From positions 186,001 to 250,000 of the forward strand of contig NZ_AOGX02000015.1 of assembly GCF_000332475.2 (NCBI RefSeq): 64,000 nucleotides of DNA. The letters run 5' to 3'. The notes under the pieces were generated by a model. The model saw nothing but the letters and a program-made list of their open reading frames with translations, did not search any database and was not told where the DNA came from. Position 1 is the stretch's first letter. Every line of letters begins with the position of its first letter. Shown piece by piece: positions 18,310 to 26,884 of the stretch. A program made the position numbers and the translations under genes. Origin of the DNA: Leptospira yanagawae serovar Saopaulo str. Sao Paulo = ATCC 700523. GTDB lineage: Bacteria; Spirochaetota; Leptospiria; Leptospirales; Leptospiraceae.

Positions 18310-18374
18310 CCATTTCCCCTTTGCTCCGAGCAAAAAAGTACAGTTCTGATTTGCTCGGGGTGAGTGGAAAATGG
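18310..18374 (+). other. Long imperfect hairpin between rlpA and the SpoIIE gene
   Basis: CCGAGCAAA (18326-18334) pairs with TTTGCTCGG (18350-18358). Further out, CCATTTCC (18310-18317) pairs with GGAAAATGG (18366-18374) with one bulged base. The loop is 15 bases. It begins right at the rlpA stop codon. No T-run follows, so it is not a simple terminator; it may stabilise the rlpA mRNA or form a leader for the phosphatase gene. Confidence 0.5.
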
Positions 18375-18433
18375 ATTGATTTCACATTTTCCCCTGTTAC
18401 GATTTCGTATTAAATTCACATCTAGAAGACCCT

Positions 18434-21127
18434 ATGGAAAGCACCTTATCCGTTGACCACATACTAACAAATTATTATACATTCGGTAGTTTAATTGTCA
18501 CTGTCCTCCTTGCGGTCTTGTCGACATTCTTTTTCTCACTCAAAGACAAAACTGTCGCAACCAAACACATGGCGTTAGCATGTCTGTTTTTAGCTCTTTT
18601 TCAATTAGGTTATCTACTCGGAGCCTTTTATTACCATCCCATTGCCTCTTACCATCGTTGGATGACTGGCGGGATCATTATCTTTGGAATCATTCACTTT
18701 GGACAATACTTCTTTCGTTTTCCAGACAACCGAGATGCAAAAGCTGCAAACATCATACAAGCAGTATCGTATGCGATCGCTGTAGTAGTTGTACTTTGGT
18801 TTTTGGTTAGTGTTTCACAAGGTGAGCGGAAATACCACTTCACTGCACACCACTGGGATTTTAATTCAGAAGGAGCAAGTCGCATCCTAAGTTTATTCAT
18901 CGCAGGGTATTCTTTTATCAATTTTATCGCCTTACCTTGTTATCGACTTTTGAATGTAGAAAAAGACAAACGTAGCACACTCTTTGTCATTATGATTGCG
19001 GGTTTGATTGCGGCTGTTGTTCCGAATTTAACAAATGTGATGAGTCGCGATGGTGCAATGGAACGATCTACTTATTTAACGGCCATCGTATTAGCATTTA
19101 CGTTTTCATTTTTCATCATCACGATTACCTTCATCAATAATAGTATCGAACGTACAACATTTATGGTGAAGATCGTAGGAATTTCGTTTGTAACTATCCT
19201 ACTCATCATGCAAGCGTTTTCGTATTTAGTGGACCAAGAAAAAGAACTTTCCTTCGATAATACGGCGATACAAAAAGCACTCCGGGTAGCGGAAGGTGGG
19301 GAAAGGTCAAAAGACATTGTTTTTGTAATCGAATACGATTCTAACGGACAAAATTTAAAAAAAGCATACCTTCCTTCCAATGTCACTTTGGACTTACCAT
19401 TAGTGCAAGCCGACTTATACAATACTGCATTTTATGATGAAGTGATATCTGTTGGTGAAGACGATTACAGAAGTTCCATTAAAGCACTGTTAGGCAAAAC
19501 ACCCTATTATTTTGAAGGTTACAAAAATGCAATTTTGAACTTTTTAGAAGAAAATGGGGATTTAGAAGGTAAAGAACTCAAAGCAGAAGTCTCCAAACTC
19601 ATCGAAAAGTTAAACAAACGAACGTTTATCAATACCAACAAATTAGCTGATATTGATCCTGATGTTTTCTGTGAAGAAGGTGTTAAATACATCGAAAAAG
19701 TTAAGAATGTCGATACCTTCCGCGATTCCATTTTGAAACATGTGAACGAATGTAAGTGGGATGGAAAGGAAATCTCTGGTCGTGACTTAAAAGTGGAAAT
19801 GTTAAAGTATTTCCGTTATTTCAAACCAGATTTAACTCGCCACTATCGTAAAGACTTAGACGGGCTTTCGCATTACGTTGCCTATATGACGTACGATGCA
19901 AAAAAGAAAATCAATCGAGAAGTAGGATTTAATTATCGCGATTATAGAAACTACATGCACAAATCGGCAAAACTAGAGTTAGTGATTCTTGCCATTGTGA
20001 TGATCGTGCTTTTAGTTATCTTTCCATTATTCTTTCGATCGGCTCTTGTCAATCCACTTTATGCATTACTTGCAGGGGTAGAAAAAGTAAACCAAGGGAA
20101 TTTAGAAGTTGAAGTTCCGATTAAGGTAAACGATGAAATCGGATATTTGGCAGAGTCGTTTAATGGGATGGTTTCCTCGATTCGCGATGCAAGACGAGAA
20201 CTTCAAGATTATGCAGAAAACCTTGAAGAAAAGGTAAAAGAAAGAACCAAAGAACTACAAGAAAAGATGGATGAAATCCACCGCTTGAAAGTACAACAAG
20301 ATGGTGATTATTTCTTAACATCCTTACTCGCCAAACCATTGTGCTTCAATGCAAATAAATCAGAAAATATTCGATGTGATTTTTTTGTTCACCAAAAGAA
20401 AACCTTTGAGTTTAGAAATAAAACAGGAGATCTTGGCGGAGATATTTGTATCACTGGAAACCTAAAGTTAGGAAAACCTGACGACTTCCGACGTTACACA
20501 ATGGTGATGAACGGAGATGCGATGGGAAAATCCATGCAAGGTGCTGGTGGATCTCTCGTTATGGGAGTTGTGATGAACTCAATAATGGCTCGTTCTGCTG
20601 GTAACAAACGAATATTAAACCGTACACCAGAAGAATGGCTAACAGATGTTTATGAAGAGGTTAACGCTGTCTTCAAATCTTTTAGTGGAACCATGGTGAT
20701 CTCAGCTACAGTGATGCTCATTGATGATGAAACAGGAAAAATTTGGTATTTCAATGCCGAACACCCTTACAGCATTTTATACCGTGATGGCAAAGCTAGT
20801 TTTATCGAAAGTGAATTGAAACTGAGAAAACTTGGACTTGATTCTGAATATCCATTTGAAGTGCAAACCTTCCAGTTGCTGCCTGGGGACCAACTCATTC
20901 TAGGATCAGACGGTCGGGATGATATTGATTTAACTCCTGATGAAGATGTTCGAACCATCAACGAAGATGAAACATTGGTATTACGTTTTGTGGAAGAGTC
21001 CGATGGCGATATCTACGAAGTGGAAAGACTTGTGAAAAATGCTGGAGATATCACAGACGATATCTCTATGTTAAGTGTTGTCTTCAAAAGTGAAAAAACT
21101 CCAATCCATCACACAAACAAAAGATGA
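18434..21127 (+). CDS. Large membrane sensor SpoIIE/PP2C phosphatase with HAMP
   Basis: The protein has 897 residues. It begins with a block of about seven membrane helices (15-255), followed by an extracytoplasmic sensor region (about 265-505), another helix (512-533), a HAMP linker (LYALLAGVEKVNQGNLEVEV), a coiled coil (AENLEEKVKERTKELQEKM) and a C-terminal PP2C/SpoIIE domain (about 640-885). The metal motifs GGDICITG, MNGDAMGKSMQG, FNAEHPYS and LGSDGRDD are present, so it should be active on phosphoserine. The downstream TPR gene overlaps its 3' end and is likely its partner. Signal and target are unknown. Confidence 0.93.
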   Translation: MESTLSVDHILTNYYTFGSLIVTVLLAVLSTFFFSLKDKTVATKHMALACLFLALFQLGYLLGAFYYHPIASYHRWMTGGIIIFGIIHFGQYFFRFPDNRDAKAANIIQAVSYAIAVVVVLWFLVSVSQGERKYHFTAHHWDFNSEGASRILSLFIAGYSFINFIALPCYRLLNVEKDKRSTLFVIMIAGLIAAVVPNLTNVMSRDGAMERSTYLTAIVLAFTFSFFIITITFINNSIERTTFMVKIVGISFVTILLIMQAFSYLVDQEKELSFDNTAIQKALRVAEGGERSKDIVFVIEYDSNGQNLKKAYLPSNVTLDLPLVQADLYNTAFYDEVISVGEDDYRSSIKALLGKTPYYFEGYKNAILNFLEENGDLEGKELKAEVSKLIEKLNKRTFINTNKLADIDPDVFCEEGVKYIEKVKNVDTFRDSILKHVNECKWDGKEISGRDLKVEMLKYFRYFKPDLTRHYRKDLDGLSHYVAYMTYDAKKKINREVGFNYRDYRNYMHKSAKLELVILAIVMIVLLVIFPLFFRSALVNPLYALLAGVEKVNQGNLEVEVPIKVNDEIGYLAESFNGMVSSIRDARRELQDYAENLEEKVKERTKELQEKMDEIHRLKVQQDGDYFLTSLLAKPLCFNANKSENIRCDFFVHQKKTFEFRNKTGDLGGDICITGNLKLGKPDDFRRYTMVMNGDAMGKSMQGAGGSLVMGVVMNSIMARSAGNKRILNRTPEEWLTDVYEEVNAVFKSFSGTMVISATVMLIDDETGKIWYFNAEHPYSILYRDGKASFIESELKLRKLGLDSEYPFEVQTFQLLPGDQLILGSDGRDDIDLTPDEDVRTINEDETLVLRFVEESDGDIYEVERLVKNAGDITDDISMLSVVFKSEKTPIHHTNKR

Positions 21128-21656
21128 TTTATCCCACCAACCGATTGATTACTTTTTTGATACTCCGGGTGATGATTGGGATGAAGCTCTCACAACAGCC
21201 GGTGCTTTTGAAGAAGGAAAAGCCCTCTACCAAAATGGTGAAATCGAACGTGCCATTACCGTGATGAAAAAAGCATTCCTTGCCGATCCGTACAACCAGA
21301 AACTCAATAAATTCCTTGGACTCGTCAGTTACAAAGGAAAAGAATATGATATCGCTGCCAAAGTTCTCACTGAATTTTTAAAAGAGAACGAAGGCTCAGG
21401 TGAGTATTGGTATTACCTTGCTATGTCTGAGAAAAAACTTGGGAATTATGAACGAGCATTGAAAGCCGCACAAGAAGCTCTCAAACACGAACCTGAAAAT
21501 TTCCAAAATTTAATCAATTTGGCAGATGTAAGCCGGTTGTTAGGAAATGTGGACAGAGCACTCACTTATGTGACCAGAGCCCAATCCATTGATCCTACAA
21601 ACAAAAACGTGGTCAAACTTTCAAAATTATTAGAAAAAGCAACTAGCCTCAATTGA
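21075..21656 (+). CDS. TPR-repeat protein coupled to the SpoIIE phosphatase
   Basis: Residues 40-190 carry about four TPR units (FEEGKALYQNGEIERAITVM, YWYYLAMSEKKLGNYERAL, FQNLINLADVSRLLGNVDRAL). There is no signal peptide. No ATG is available at the 5' end: GTG codons at 21075 and 21090 are the possible starts, so the gene overlaps the phosphatase gene by 38 to 53 bases. The overlap implies coupled translation and probably a physical or functional partnership with that phosphatase. A hairpin terminator overlaps its stop codon. Confidence 0.85.
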   Translation: MLSSKVKKLQSITQTKDDLSHQPIDYFFDTPGDDWDEALTTAGAFEEGKALYQNGEIERAITVMKKAFLADPYNQKLNKFLGLVSYKGKEYDIAAKVLTEFLKENEGSGEYWYYLAMSEKKLGNYERALKAAQEALKHEPENFQNLINLADVSRLLGNVDRALTYVTRAQSIDPTNKNVVKLSKLLEKATSLN

Positions 21657-21675
21657 TTGAGGCTTACTTTATTTT
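21645..21675 (+). terminator. Terminator overlapping the TPR gene stop codon
   Basis: AGCCTCAA (21645-21652) and TTGAGGCT (21657-21664) form a perfect 8-bp stem with a 4-base loop that contains the TGA stop of the TPR gene. A T-rich stretch (TACTTTATTTTT) follows. It closes the phosphatase/TPR operon. Confidence 0.8.
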
Positions 21676-21749
21676 TAAAAAAAGCAGCTTGCCAGAGATA
21701 ACAAAATCTGTCAAAGTTAGCGAATCCATTTTTTAGAATAAGGATCTGT

Positions 21750-22274
21750 ATGAATTTAAGAATTGTATTCAGTGTATGGGCATTAGTACTCCTCTCTAGT
21801 ACTACATTACTCGCGCAAGATGCCGATGTGGCTATAGGAAGATACCTTCCACCAGAAAAAGATTCCGTCATCGAAATCTTCAAGTGTGGAGACAAATACT
21901 GTGGAAAAACAGTTTGTATCAAAGACAACGCATACCCAGAAAAAGACAAAGACAAAGGAATTCCGGGTACACCTTATTTGGACCACAATAACGAAGATCC
22001 AAAACTCAGAACTCGTCCTAATTTAGGAATGGTTTTCATCACTGGTTTTGATTATGTTGGGGAAGGTGTTTATAAAAACGGTCGAATTTACAACCCACGT
22101 GATGGAAAAACATACTGTGGAAAATTCACTGCGTTGGAAGGTGGAAACAGATTGGATCTCAAAGGAACACTTTGTTCCATTACCTTCATTGGAAAAACCA
22201 ATAGCTGGGTAAAACTTGGTTCTACAAACGTAGATGACCCTCGCTGGGATTGCACATTTAAATCTAAAAAATAA
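21750..22274 (+). CDS. DUF2147-family secreted protein
   Basis: A signal peptide (MNLRIVFSVWALVLLSSTTLLA, cleavage near AQDAD) precedes a DUF2147 domain: the start of the mature protein (IGRYLPPEKDSVIEIFKCGDKYCGKTV) and the later GMVFITGF, NGRIYNPRDGKTYCGK and LKGTLCSITFIGKTNSW are typical. Members are small beta-rich proteins; in other bacteria they are periplasmic with no settled biochemical role. Four of the cysteines could pair. AAGGATC precedes the ATG. The gene stands alone between a terminator and the convergent dcd gene. Confidence 0.9.
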   Translation: MNLRIVFSVWALVLLSSTTLLAQDADVAIGRYLPPEKDSVIEIFKCGDKYCGKTVCIKDNAYPEKDKDKGIPGTPYLDHNNEDPKLRTRPNLGMVFITGFDYVGEGVYKNGRIYNPRDGKTYCGKFTALEGGNRLDLKGTLCSITFIGKTNSWVKLGSTNVDDPRWDCTFKSKK

Positions 22275-22290
22275 TTGAATTGATATAACA

Positions 22291-22315
22291 CCTGCCGTCC
22301 TGATCGGCTGGCAGG
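22291..22315. terminator. Possible bidirectional hairpin between DUF2147 and dcd genes
   Basis: CCTGCC (22291-22296) pairs with GGCAGG (22310-22315) and an inner CCG/CGG can add to the stem. It lies between two convergent genes, but neither side has a convincing T-run, so it is only a candidate. Confidence 0.35.
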
Positions 22316-22340
22316 GAATGTTTGTTAGTTGACCGTAATC

Positions 22341-22865
22341 TTACTTTTTTTCAAAATCTTTATACAATAAGGAAGGTTGGATTCCTTGGTTCGCTTGGTA
22401 TTTACCAGATTTGTATTCGCTAATCTCACCCTCTACTGTATGGTAAAAGATTTGGCAAATTTGGACTCCTGAATACACACGAAGTGGATGAGTGACTTGG
22501 ATTTCTAATGTCCAAAATCCTTTAAACCCAACATCACCAAACCCTGCAGTTATATGAACAAACATTCCTAGTCGACCAATGGAAGATCGACCTTCTAACA
22601 TAGGCACTAAATTATGAGTTTCGGTAAATTCAATTGTTCTACCGAGATATAACTTTCCAGGTTCTAAGAGTAAACCTTCTTCAGGAATTTTAAGTGTTTC
22701 TACTGGATTTGGTTTTTTCATATCCAAGGGAAATTCCGAATAAACCATAAGATCTTCGTGTAAACGTAAGTTATAGGAATTGGGATTTAAAAGTGTTTCA
22801 TCATAAGGTTCAATCTTAATATCAGAACCCAATCGTTTCAAAATTTCTTTACCAGTTAAAATCAA
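22341..22865 (-). CDS. dcd: dCTP deaminase
   Basis: The 174-residue protein is a trimeric dUTPase-fold enzyme that turns dCTP into dUTP (or dUMP in bifunctional members) for thymidylate synthesis. Signatures are NPNSYNLRL near the N-terminus, EGRSSIGRLGMFVH with the nucleotide-binding RSSxxRxG, and FWTLEI with the catalytic Glu. The start is TTG with a good GGGAG site 8 bases upstream. It lies 3 bases after the enoyl-CoA hydratase gene. Whether it also has diphosphatase activity cannot be judged by eye. Confidence 0.93.
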   Translation of the reverse strand: MILTGKEILKRLGSDIKIEPYDETLLNPNSYNLRLHEDLMVYSEFPLDMKKPNPVETLKIPEEGLLLEPGKLYLGRTIEFTETHNLVPMLEGRSSIGRLGMFVHITAGFGDVGFKGFWTLEIQVTHPLRVYSGVQICQIFYHTVEGEISEYKSGKYQANQGIQPSLLYKDFEKK

Positions 22866-22868
22866 AGT

Positions 22869-23642
22869 TCATTCTCCCTTAAAATGTGGTTTTCTTTTTT
22901 CAGCAAATGCTTGTAAGGCTTCCAATCGATCTTTCGTTGTCAGCGTTTCAGAATAACACAATTGTTCCCACTTGAGTGCCGATTCCATTGACAATTGGAA
23001 TCCTTGGCGAATCGCTTTTTTAGCAGCAGAAACCGCTATAGGTGCAGATTCCGATATCTCACTTGCTAAGGCAAGAGAAGATTGTTTTAACTGCAAAGGA
23101 TCCACTACTTTGGAAACAAGTTCTCGGCGAAGTGCTTCCTCGCTACTTAGTTTTTTTCCCGCAAATATCCATTCCATTGCGGTGGCTTCTCCCACAATTC
23201 TTGCAAGTCTTTGTGTTCCCCCTGCCCCAGGAATGATACCTAATTTTGTTTCAGTAAGACCCATAATAGCCGTTTCACTCGCATAACGAATGTCACATGA
23301 AATCGCCAATTCCAATCCACCACCAAAGGCATAACCATTGATGGCTGCAATCGTTGGAATCGATAATCCTGCCAATTTGTTAAAACAATTGTTTATATTT
23401 CGTAAAAACTCCCTTACTTGGGGTTCGGACATGGATTTTCTTTCTTTTAAATCCGCCCCAGAGCAAAAGGCATCACCAACTCCTATAATGACAAGTGCCC
23501 TGTATTTTCCTGTTTTCACTTGGTCAATGCAATCCGATAATTCCTGCAAAAATTGAATGGAGATTGCGTTTTTTGCTTCTGGACGGTTAAGCTCAATGAA
23601 TGCTACATAATTGTCTATCGTTTGGAGGGAGACAGAGTTCAT
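22869..23642 (-). CDS. Enoyl-CoA hydratase/isomerase family protein
   Basis: The crotonase fold is clear from FCSGADLKERKSM (oxyanion hole), AAINGYAFGGGLELAISCDIRYAS and the two catalytic-type acidic residues in MGLTETKLGIIPGAGGTQRL. The 257-residue length is normal. The overall pattern is close to enoyl-CoA and methylglutaconyl-CoA hydratases, so it may act in fatty acid beta-oxidation or leucine degradation; Leptospira lives on long-chain fatty acids. It precedes dcd by 3 bases, although the two functions are unrelated. Confidence 0.92.
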   Translation of the reverse strand: MNSVSLQTIDNYVAFIELNRPEAKNAISIQFLQELSDCIDQVKTGKYRALVIIGVGDAFCSGADLKERKSMSEPQVREFLRNINNCFNKLAGLSIPTIAAINGYAFGGGLELAISCDIRYASETAIMGLTETKLGIIPGAGGTQRLARIVGEATAMEWIFAGKKLSSEEALRRELVSKVVDPLQLKQSSLALASEISESAPIAVSAAKKAIRQGFQLSMESALKWEQLCYSETLTTKDRLEALQAFAEKRKPHFKGE

Positions 23643-23711
23643 AGAATTTCCTTGGGAACAAAAAATAGAAATGAATCTAGGAAAAAATATCCGATAATGG
23701 AAAAGGTAGTC

Positions 23712-24404
23712 ATGAGAAGGATTTTATACACAATCGGATTCTCACTAGTGTTTGGAAACAGTTTTTCCTGTGTGAAGTCTTCATCAGAAGATCCCCTTGC
23801 GGCCCTTCTCACCTCTCCACCAATCATCACCTCAGTGACTCCCCAAATCGGTACACCTGCCCAAAATAACGCCAATGCTACCTATTCAGCAACGGAAGTG
23901 ATCATCAAAGGGGAAAATTTTGGCGTGGATCCGGTGGTTAGGTTCAATGACATCGTAGCCACAATCACAGCAAACTTGGGCACTGAACTTTATACAAAAG
24001 TGCCAGACGGAGCCTTTTCAGGTTTTGTCACCGTGTCTAATTCAGGTGGATCCTGTTTACCCAATTCAAAAACAGGTGTGAACTGTGATGGTACAGAATT
24101 TTTCGTCGATTGTTATGCGGTAACAAATAAACAATATGGTCCAGAAATTGAATTAAAACAAGGCCAAGGAATTTCCGTTGAATATGATGGAAATGAAACC
24201 AAAGCATTTCGAACCGATACATTATTAAGCGAACGGAATCTAACAGTTGGTTGTGATAGTGTTGTGACGGTTCGTGTTTTTAACAGGTCTTGCCAAGCCA
24301 CTGATTACGTATTGCAAAACAACCCGATCATTCCATTTCCAGCGGGAGTCGCGACACAATTTTACATCACCGCCGAATCGGTCACTTGTAGTTTTGTACT
24401 TTAA
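23712..24404 (+). CDS. IPT/TIG-domain putative lipoprotein
   Basis: The start at ATG 23712 is chosen because AAAGG lies at the right distance and a signal follows (MRRILYTIGFSLVFGNSFSC) ending in a relaxed lipobox. Another in-frame ATG is at 23697. The mature part begins with an Ig-like IPT/TIG domain (PPIITSVTPQIGTP, EVIIKGENFGVDPVVRFND, TKVPDGAFSGFVTVSNSGG), then a Cys-containing beta-rich C-terminal domain of unknown type with six cysteines. It is probably a surface lipoprotein. Its TAA shares the palindrome TTAA with the stop of the convergent gene. Confidence 0.82.
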   Translation: MRRILYTIGFSLVFGNSFSCVKSSSEDPLAALLTSPPIITSVTPQIGTPAQNNANATYSATEVIIKGENFGVDPVVRFNDIVATITANLGTELYTKVPDGAFSGFVTVSNSGGSCLPNSKTGVNCDGTEFFVDCYAVTNKQYGPEIELKQGQGISVEYDGNETKAFRTDTLLSERNLTVGCDSVVTVRVFNRSCQATDYVLQNNPIIPFPAGVATQFYITAESVTCSFVL

Positions 24405-25882
24405 AACGATTTGTTTTTCACAAAACGTTTAAAAACAATCAGATTGGCCGCTCCCATCCATTCATTCATGTTTTCTCTAAAAATCGTTTCTCGTGGTTTC
24501 GATGCTTTGATTTCAGGATCAAGTGCATCATAATTTTGAATTGCCAATTTAGATATTTCTTTGTATTTTTCTTCAATTAACTCAGTTATTTTTTTAAGAA
24601 GTGCTAAATTGTTTTTTTCTTCCCCAACATTGGGTAAAATCACTTCATTCCAATAATCGATCACATGTTTTTTTACATACTCACCTGGTATGACACGAAT
24701 TACTTTTTTGCCATCGTTTCCTCTTGCATGTACATAACCGGTATTCACTTCCATTAGAAATTTTTTTGCAATCATAAAAAAATGAGAGGGGCCAAGATGA
24801 AATAAAAACACATACTTAAATTGTGTGGGTAACATCATATTCATCAAAATGATGTTTTCGCAAAACGTAAAAAATTGTTTTAAAAAATTTTGGTATTCTA
24901 ATTCAAAATCATCCCCAGACTTACTTTTTTTTTCTATACTCGTCATTGATCGGATTAACTCCGATCGCAAAACTTGTTCATCTGCTCCGAGATGGGAATC
25001 CAAACTGATTGCATTTTTAAATAATGCTTTTTCTGCCTGGTACTTATCTATTTCATATCGGAAAAAATAGTGTTGGTCAGAGTTCCAAGTATATTTTCCA
25101 TACGCTTGGATGTAGTTCAATTCCCCACTTGATTTTACTTTTTCTTTGATTGATTTCCAATTATCTTTGGATTTTTCCTTATGATTTTTTATTACCTCTT
25201 CCGCTTGGTATTCAATTCCCGTATCCTCTGGTTCTAATTCTTTTGGTTTATCATAAAGGGCTTCTTCAAATACAGCAGATAATCGATAAGTTCCTTTATC
25301 GCGATACTTTGGTTTGGTGGGTTTAAATTCATTTAATGAATTCGGATTATCAATTTGCAAAATAAAACTCATTCGTTTGAGTAATATTTCCAATGAGTTT
25401 AGTTTTTCTAACGCTGGTAATATGCGATAATTTAACAATCCATTCTTTTGAAATTCCAAATCAGTGAATTGATTGTTTAAAACTGAGGTTTTTAATTTTT
25501 CCCAACCTTCTTTAGTTTCGATATAAAAATACCTTAACATTTCATAAATCAAATGGAATTGGATAAAATCATCACGATTATGATCTTCAATAAACCTGGA
25601 GAAATAGCGTGAATAGTCCTTTCTCACTTGGGCATATAAATGTTTTTCATCTAAATTAAAGATGATTTCTTTTATTTTTTTTTGTGATTTGTCAAGTTCT
25701 TGGTCGAGAGTTTTGCGAAAGGATAAAATTTCCCGTTTGTTTGCCTCCGTAAGTCCTGTGCTTAGGAATTGCAAAAAACTCCCAACGATATTTTGGAAAT
25801 TATTTAGAAAGTAAACATACCCTTTTTTGAAATCAGAAATGGATTGAATTTCGGGCTCACCCTCTTGGATCTCTAATGACAT
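24401..25882 (-). CDS. Unknown 493-residue soluble protein
   Basis: No family is recognised. The protein is mainly helical with no signal peptide or membrane helix. It is rich in Lys, Glu and aromatic residues; segments such as DFIQFHLIYEMLRYFYIETKE and KYVFLFHLGPSHFFMIAKKF suggest amphipathic helices. A charged, probably disordered stretch is at about 205-255. It may be a genus-level family. It stands on its own between two other genes, and its stop overlaps the convergent lipoprotein gene stop by 4 bases. Confidence 0.8.
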   Translation of the reverse strand: MSLEIQEGEPEIQSISDFKKGYVYFLNNFQNIVGSFLQFLSTGLTEANKREILSFRKTLDQELDKSQKKIKEIIFNLDEKHLYAQVRKDYSRYFSRFIEDHNRDDFIQFHLIYEMLRYFYIETKEGWEKLKTSVLNNQFTDLEFQKNGLLNYRILPALEKLNSLEILLKRMSFILQIDNPNSLNEFKPTKPKYRDKGTYRLSAVFEEALYDKPKELEPEDTGIEYQAEEVIKNHKEKSKDNWKSIKEKVKSSGELNYIQAYGKYTWNSDQHYFFRYEIDKYQAEKALFKNAISLDSHLGADEQVLRSELIRSMTSIEKKSKSGDDFELEYQNFLKQFFTFCENIILMNMMLPTQFKYVFLFHLGPSHFFMIAKKFLMEVNTGYVHARGNDGKKVIRVIPGEYVKKHVIDYWNEVILPNVGEEKNNLALLKKITELIEEKYKEISKLAIQNYDALDPEIKASKPRETIFRENMNEWMGAANLIVFKRFVKNKSF

Positions 25883-25926
25883 ACCAAGAGGATGTTACGA
25901 AGAAAAGATTAAAAAAGCAACAGGAT

Positions 25927-26277
25927 TTAGTTCGAGTAAAAAATCTCGATAAGATTTTGACTTGGGTCAGCAAAGGTAAGACTTTCCCCAGAATCAGTTC
26001 CTTCTGGTCCTTTGATGATTTTTACATTTTTTTCTTCCAATTCGCTGATCGCTTCTGTGAAATCATCCACATCCATCACAAAACTTAAGATCGGAAGAGA
26101 TCGATCTGCGACCTCAGCCTTTACTAAACGAATCCGGAATGCATCGAGAGAAAGAATTGCCTCAGTAGCCTTCTTTGTCTCCACTTCGAAGTCAAAAATG
26201 TCCCTGTAAAAATCGATAGAGGTGTCGAGTTGGGAGACGGGGATACTGACGTGGCCAATGCCTTCTACAATAATCAT
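25927..26277 (-). CDS. VOC/glyoxalase-family protein
   Basis: This is a single 116-residue vicinal-oxygen-chelate unit: EGIGHVSIPVSQLDTSIDFYRDIFDFEV at the start with the metal-ligand His9, and the closing FADPSQNLIEIFYS with the ligand Glu. Family members bind a divalent metal and act on diverse small molecules (methylglyoxal adducts, methylmalonyl-CoA, catechols, antibiotics). Only two of the four usual ligands can be placed confidently in the monomer. The substrate is unknown. It stands alone, divergent from the DUF3347-like gene. Confidence 0.88.
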   Translation of the reverse strand: MIIVEGIGHVSIPVSQLDTSIDFYRDIFDFEVETKKATEAILSLDAFRIRLVKAEVADRSLPILSFVMDVDDFTEAISELEEKNVKIIKGPEGTDSGESLTFADPSQNLIEIFYSN

Positions 26278-26416
26278 AATGGAATTACACCTTCGTGAAC
26301 TTTTCTGTCATCATGCTTGAAAAAGCGGCTTTGTCGAGAAAAAAGCAATTTCCTTCCAACAAACTCGCCTGTAAAATTTGAATTCCAATTCCAAGTAAGG
26401 TAAAAAAAATCAATTT

Positions 26417-26881
26417 ATGAAAGTATTTCGGATTTCACTCCTCGTTTTCGCCTTTTTTGCCCTTTCCTGTAAGGAAGCGATGGTTCCGTTTGAGCCTAAT
26501 CATGAAAAAATGGTGGAATCGCTGCTCTTAGAGAACCAATCCATCTTAGAAGTTTTCTTAAACGAAAATCCAAAACCAGATTGGAAAGATTTTTCAAATG
26601 TTGTACAAACGCTCATCACAAGTAACCACCCAAAACTGAAATCCTGGGGAGAAGCGATCAAGGTTCAAATCCCAAATTCTGAAACCGATTTAGATACAAG
26701 TTATGAAAAAATTTCTAAAATCCAAGAAATATTGATTCAAATAAAAGCCGAAGTACCGAACCAATCGAAGTACAACCGATTTTATTGTCCAATGGTCGAT
26801 AAATCATGGTTAATGACTGGAAAAGAAGTAAAAAATCCATACGCTCCCGAAATGAGAGATTGTGGAGAATTAATGCAATAA
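26417..26881 (+). CDS. DUF3347-like lipoprotein with a metal-binding-type Cys motif
   Basis: A lipoprotein signal (MKVFRISLLVFAFFALSC) is followed by a helical region (about 30-115) and a C-terminal motif YCPMVDKSWLMTG...NPYAPEMRDCG. The CPM-x-W-x-NPY-x-M-x-CG pattern is the hallmark of DUF3347 proteins, which are found alone or fused to CusB-type metal efflux adaptors and thought to bind copper. Here it is a stand-alone lipoprotein. The next gene, also with clustered N-terminal cysteines, starts 3 bases after the stop. A metal-related role is inference. Confidence 0.82.
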   Translation: MKVFRISLLVFAFFALSCKEAMVPFEPNHEKMVESLLLENQSILEVFLNENPKPDWKDFSNVVQTLITSNHPKLKSWGEAIKVQIPNSETDLDTSYEKISKIQEILIQIKAEVPNQSKYNRFYCPMVDKSWLMTGKEVKNPYAPEMRDCGELMQ

Positions 26882-26884
26882 TTC

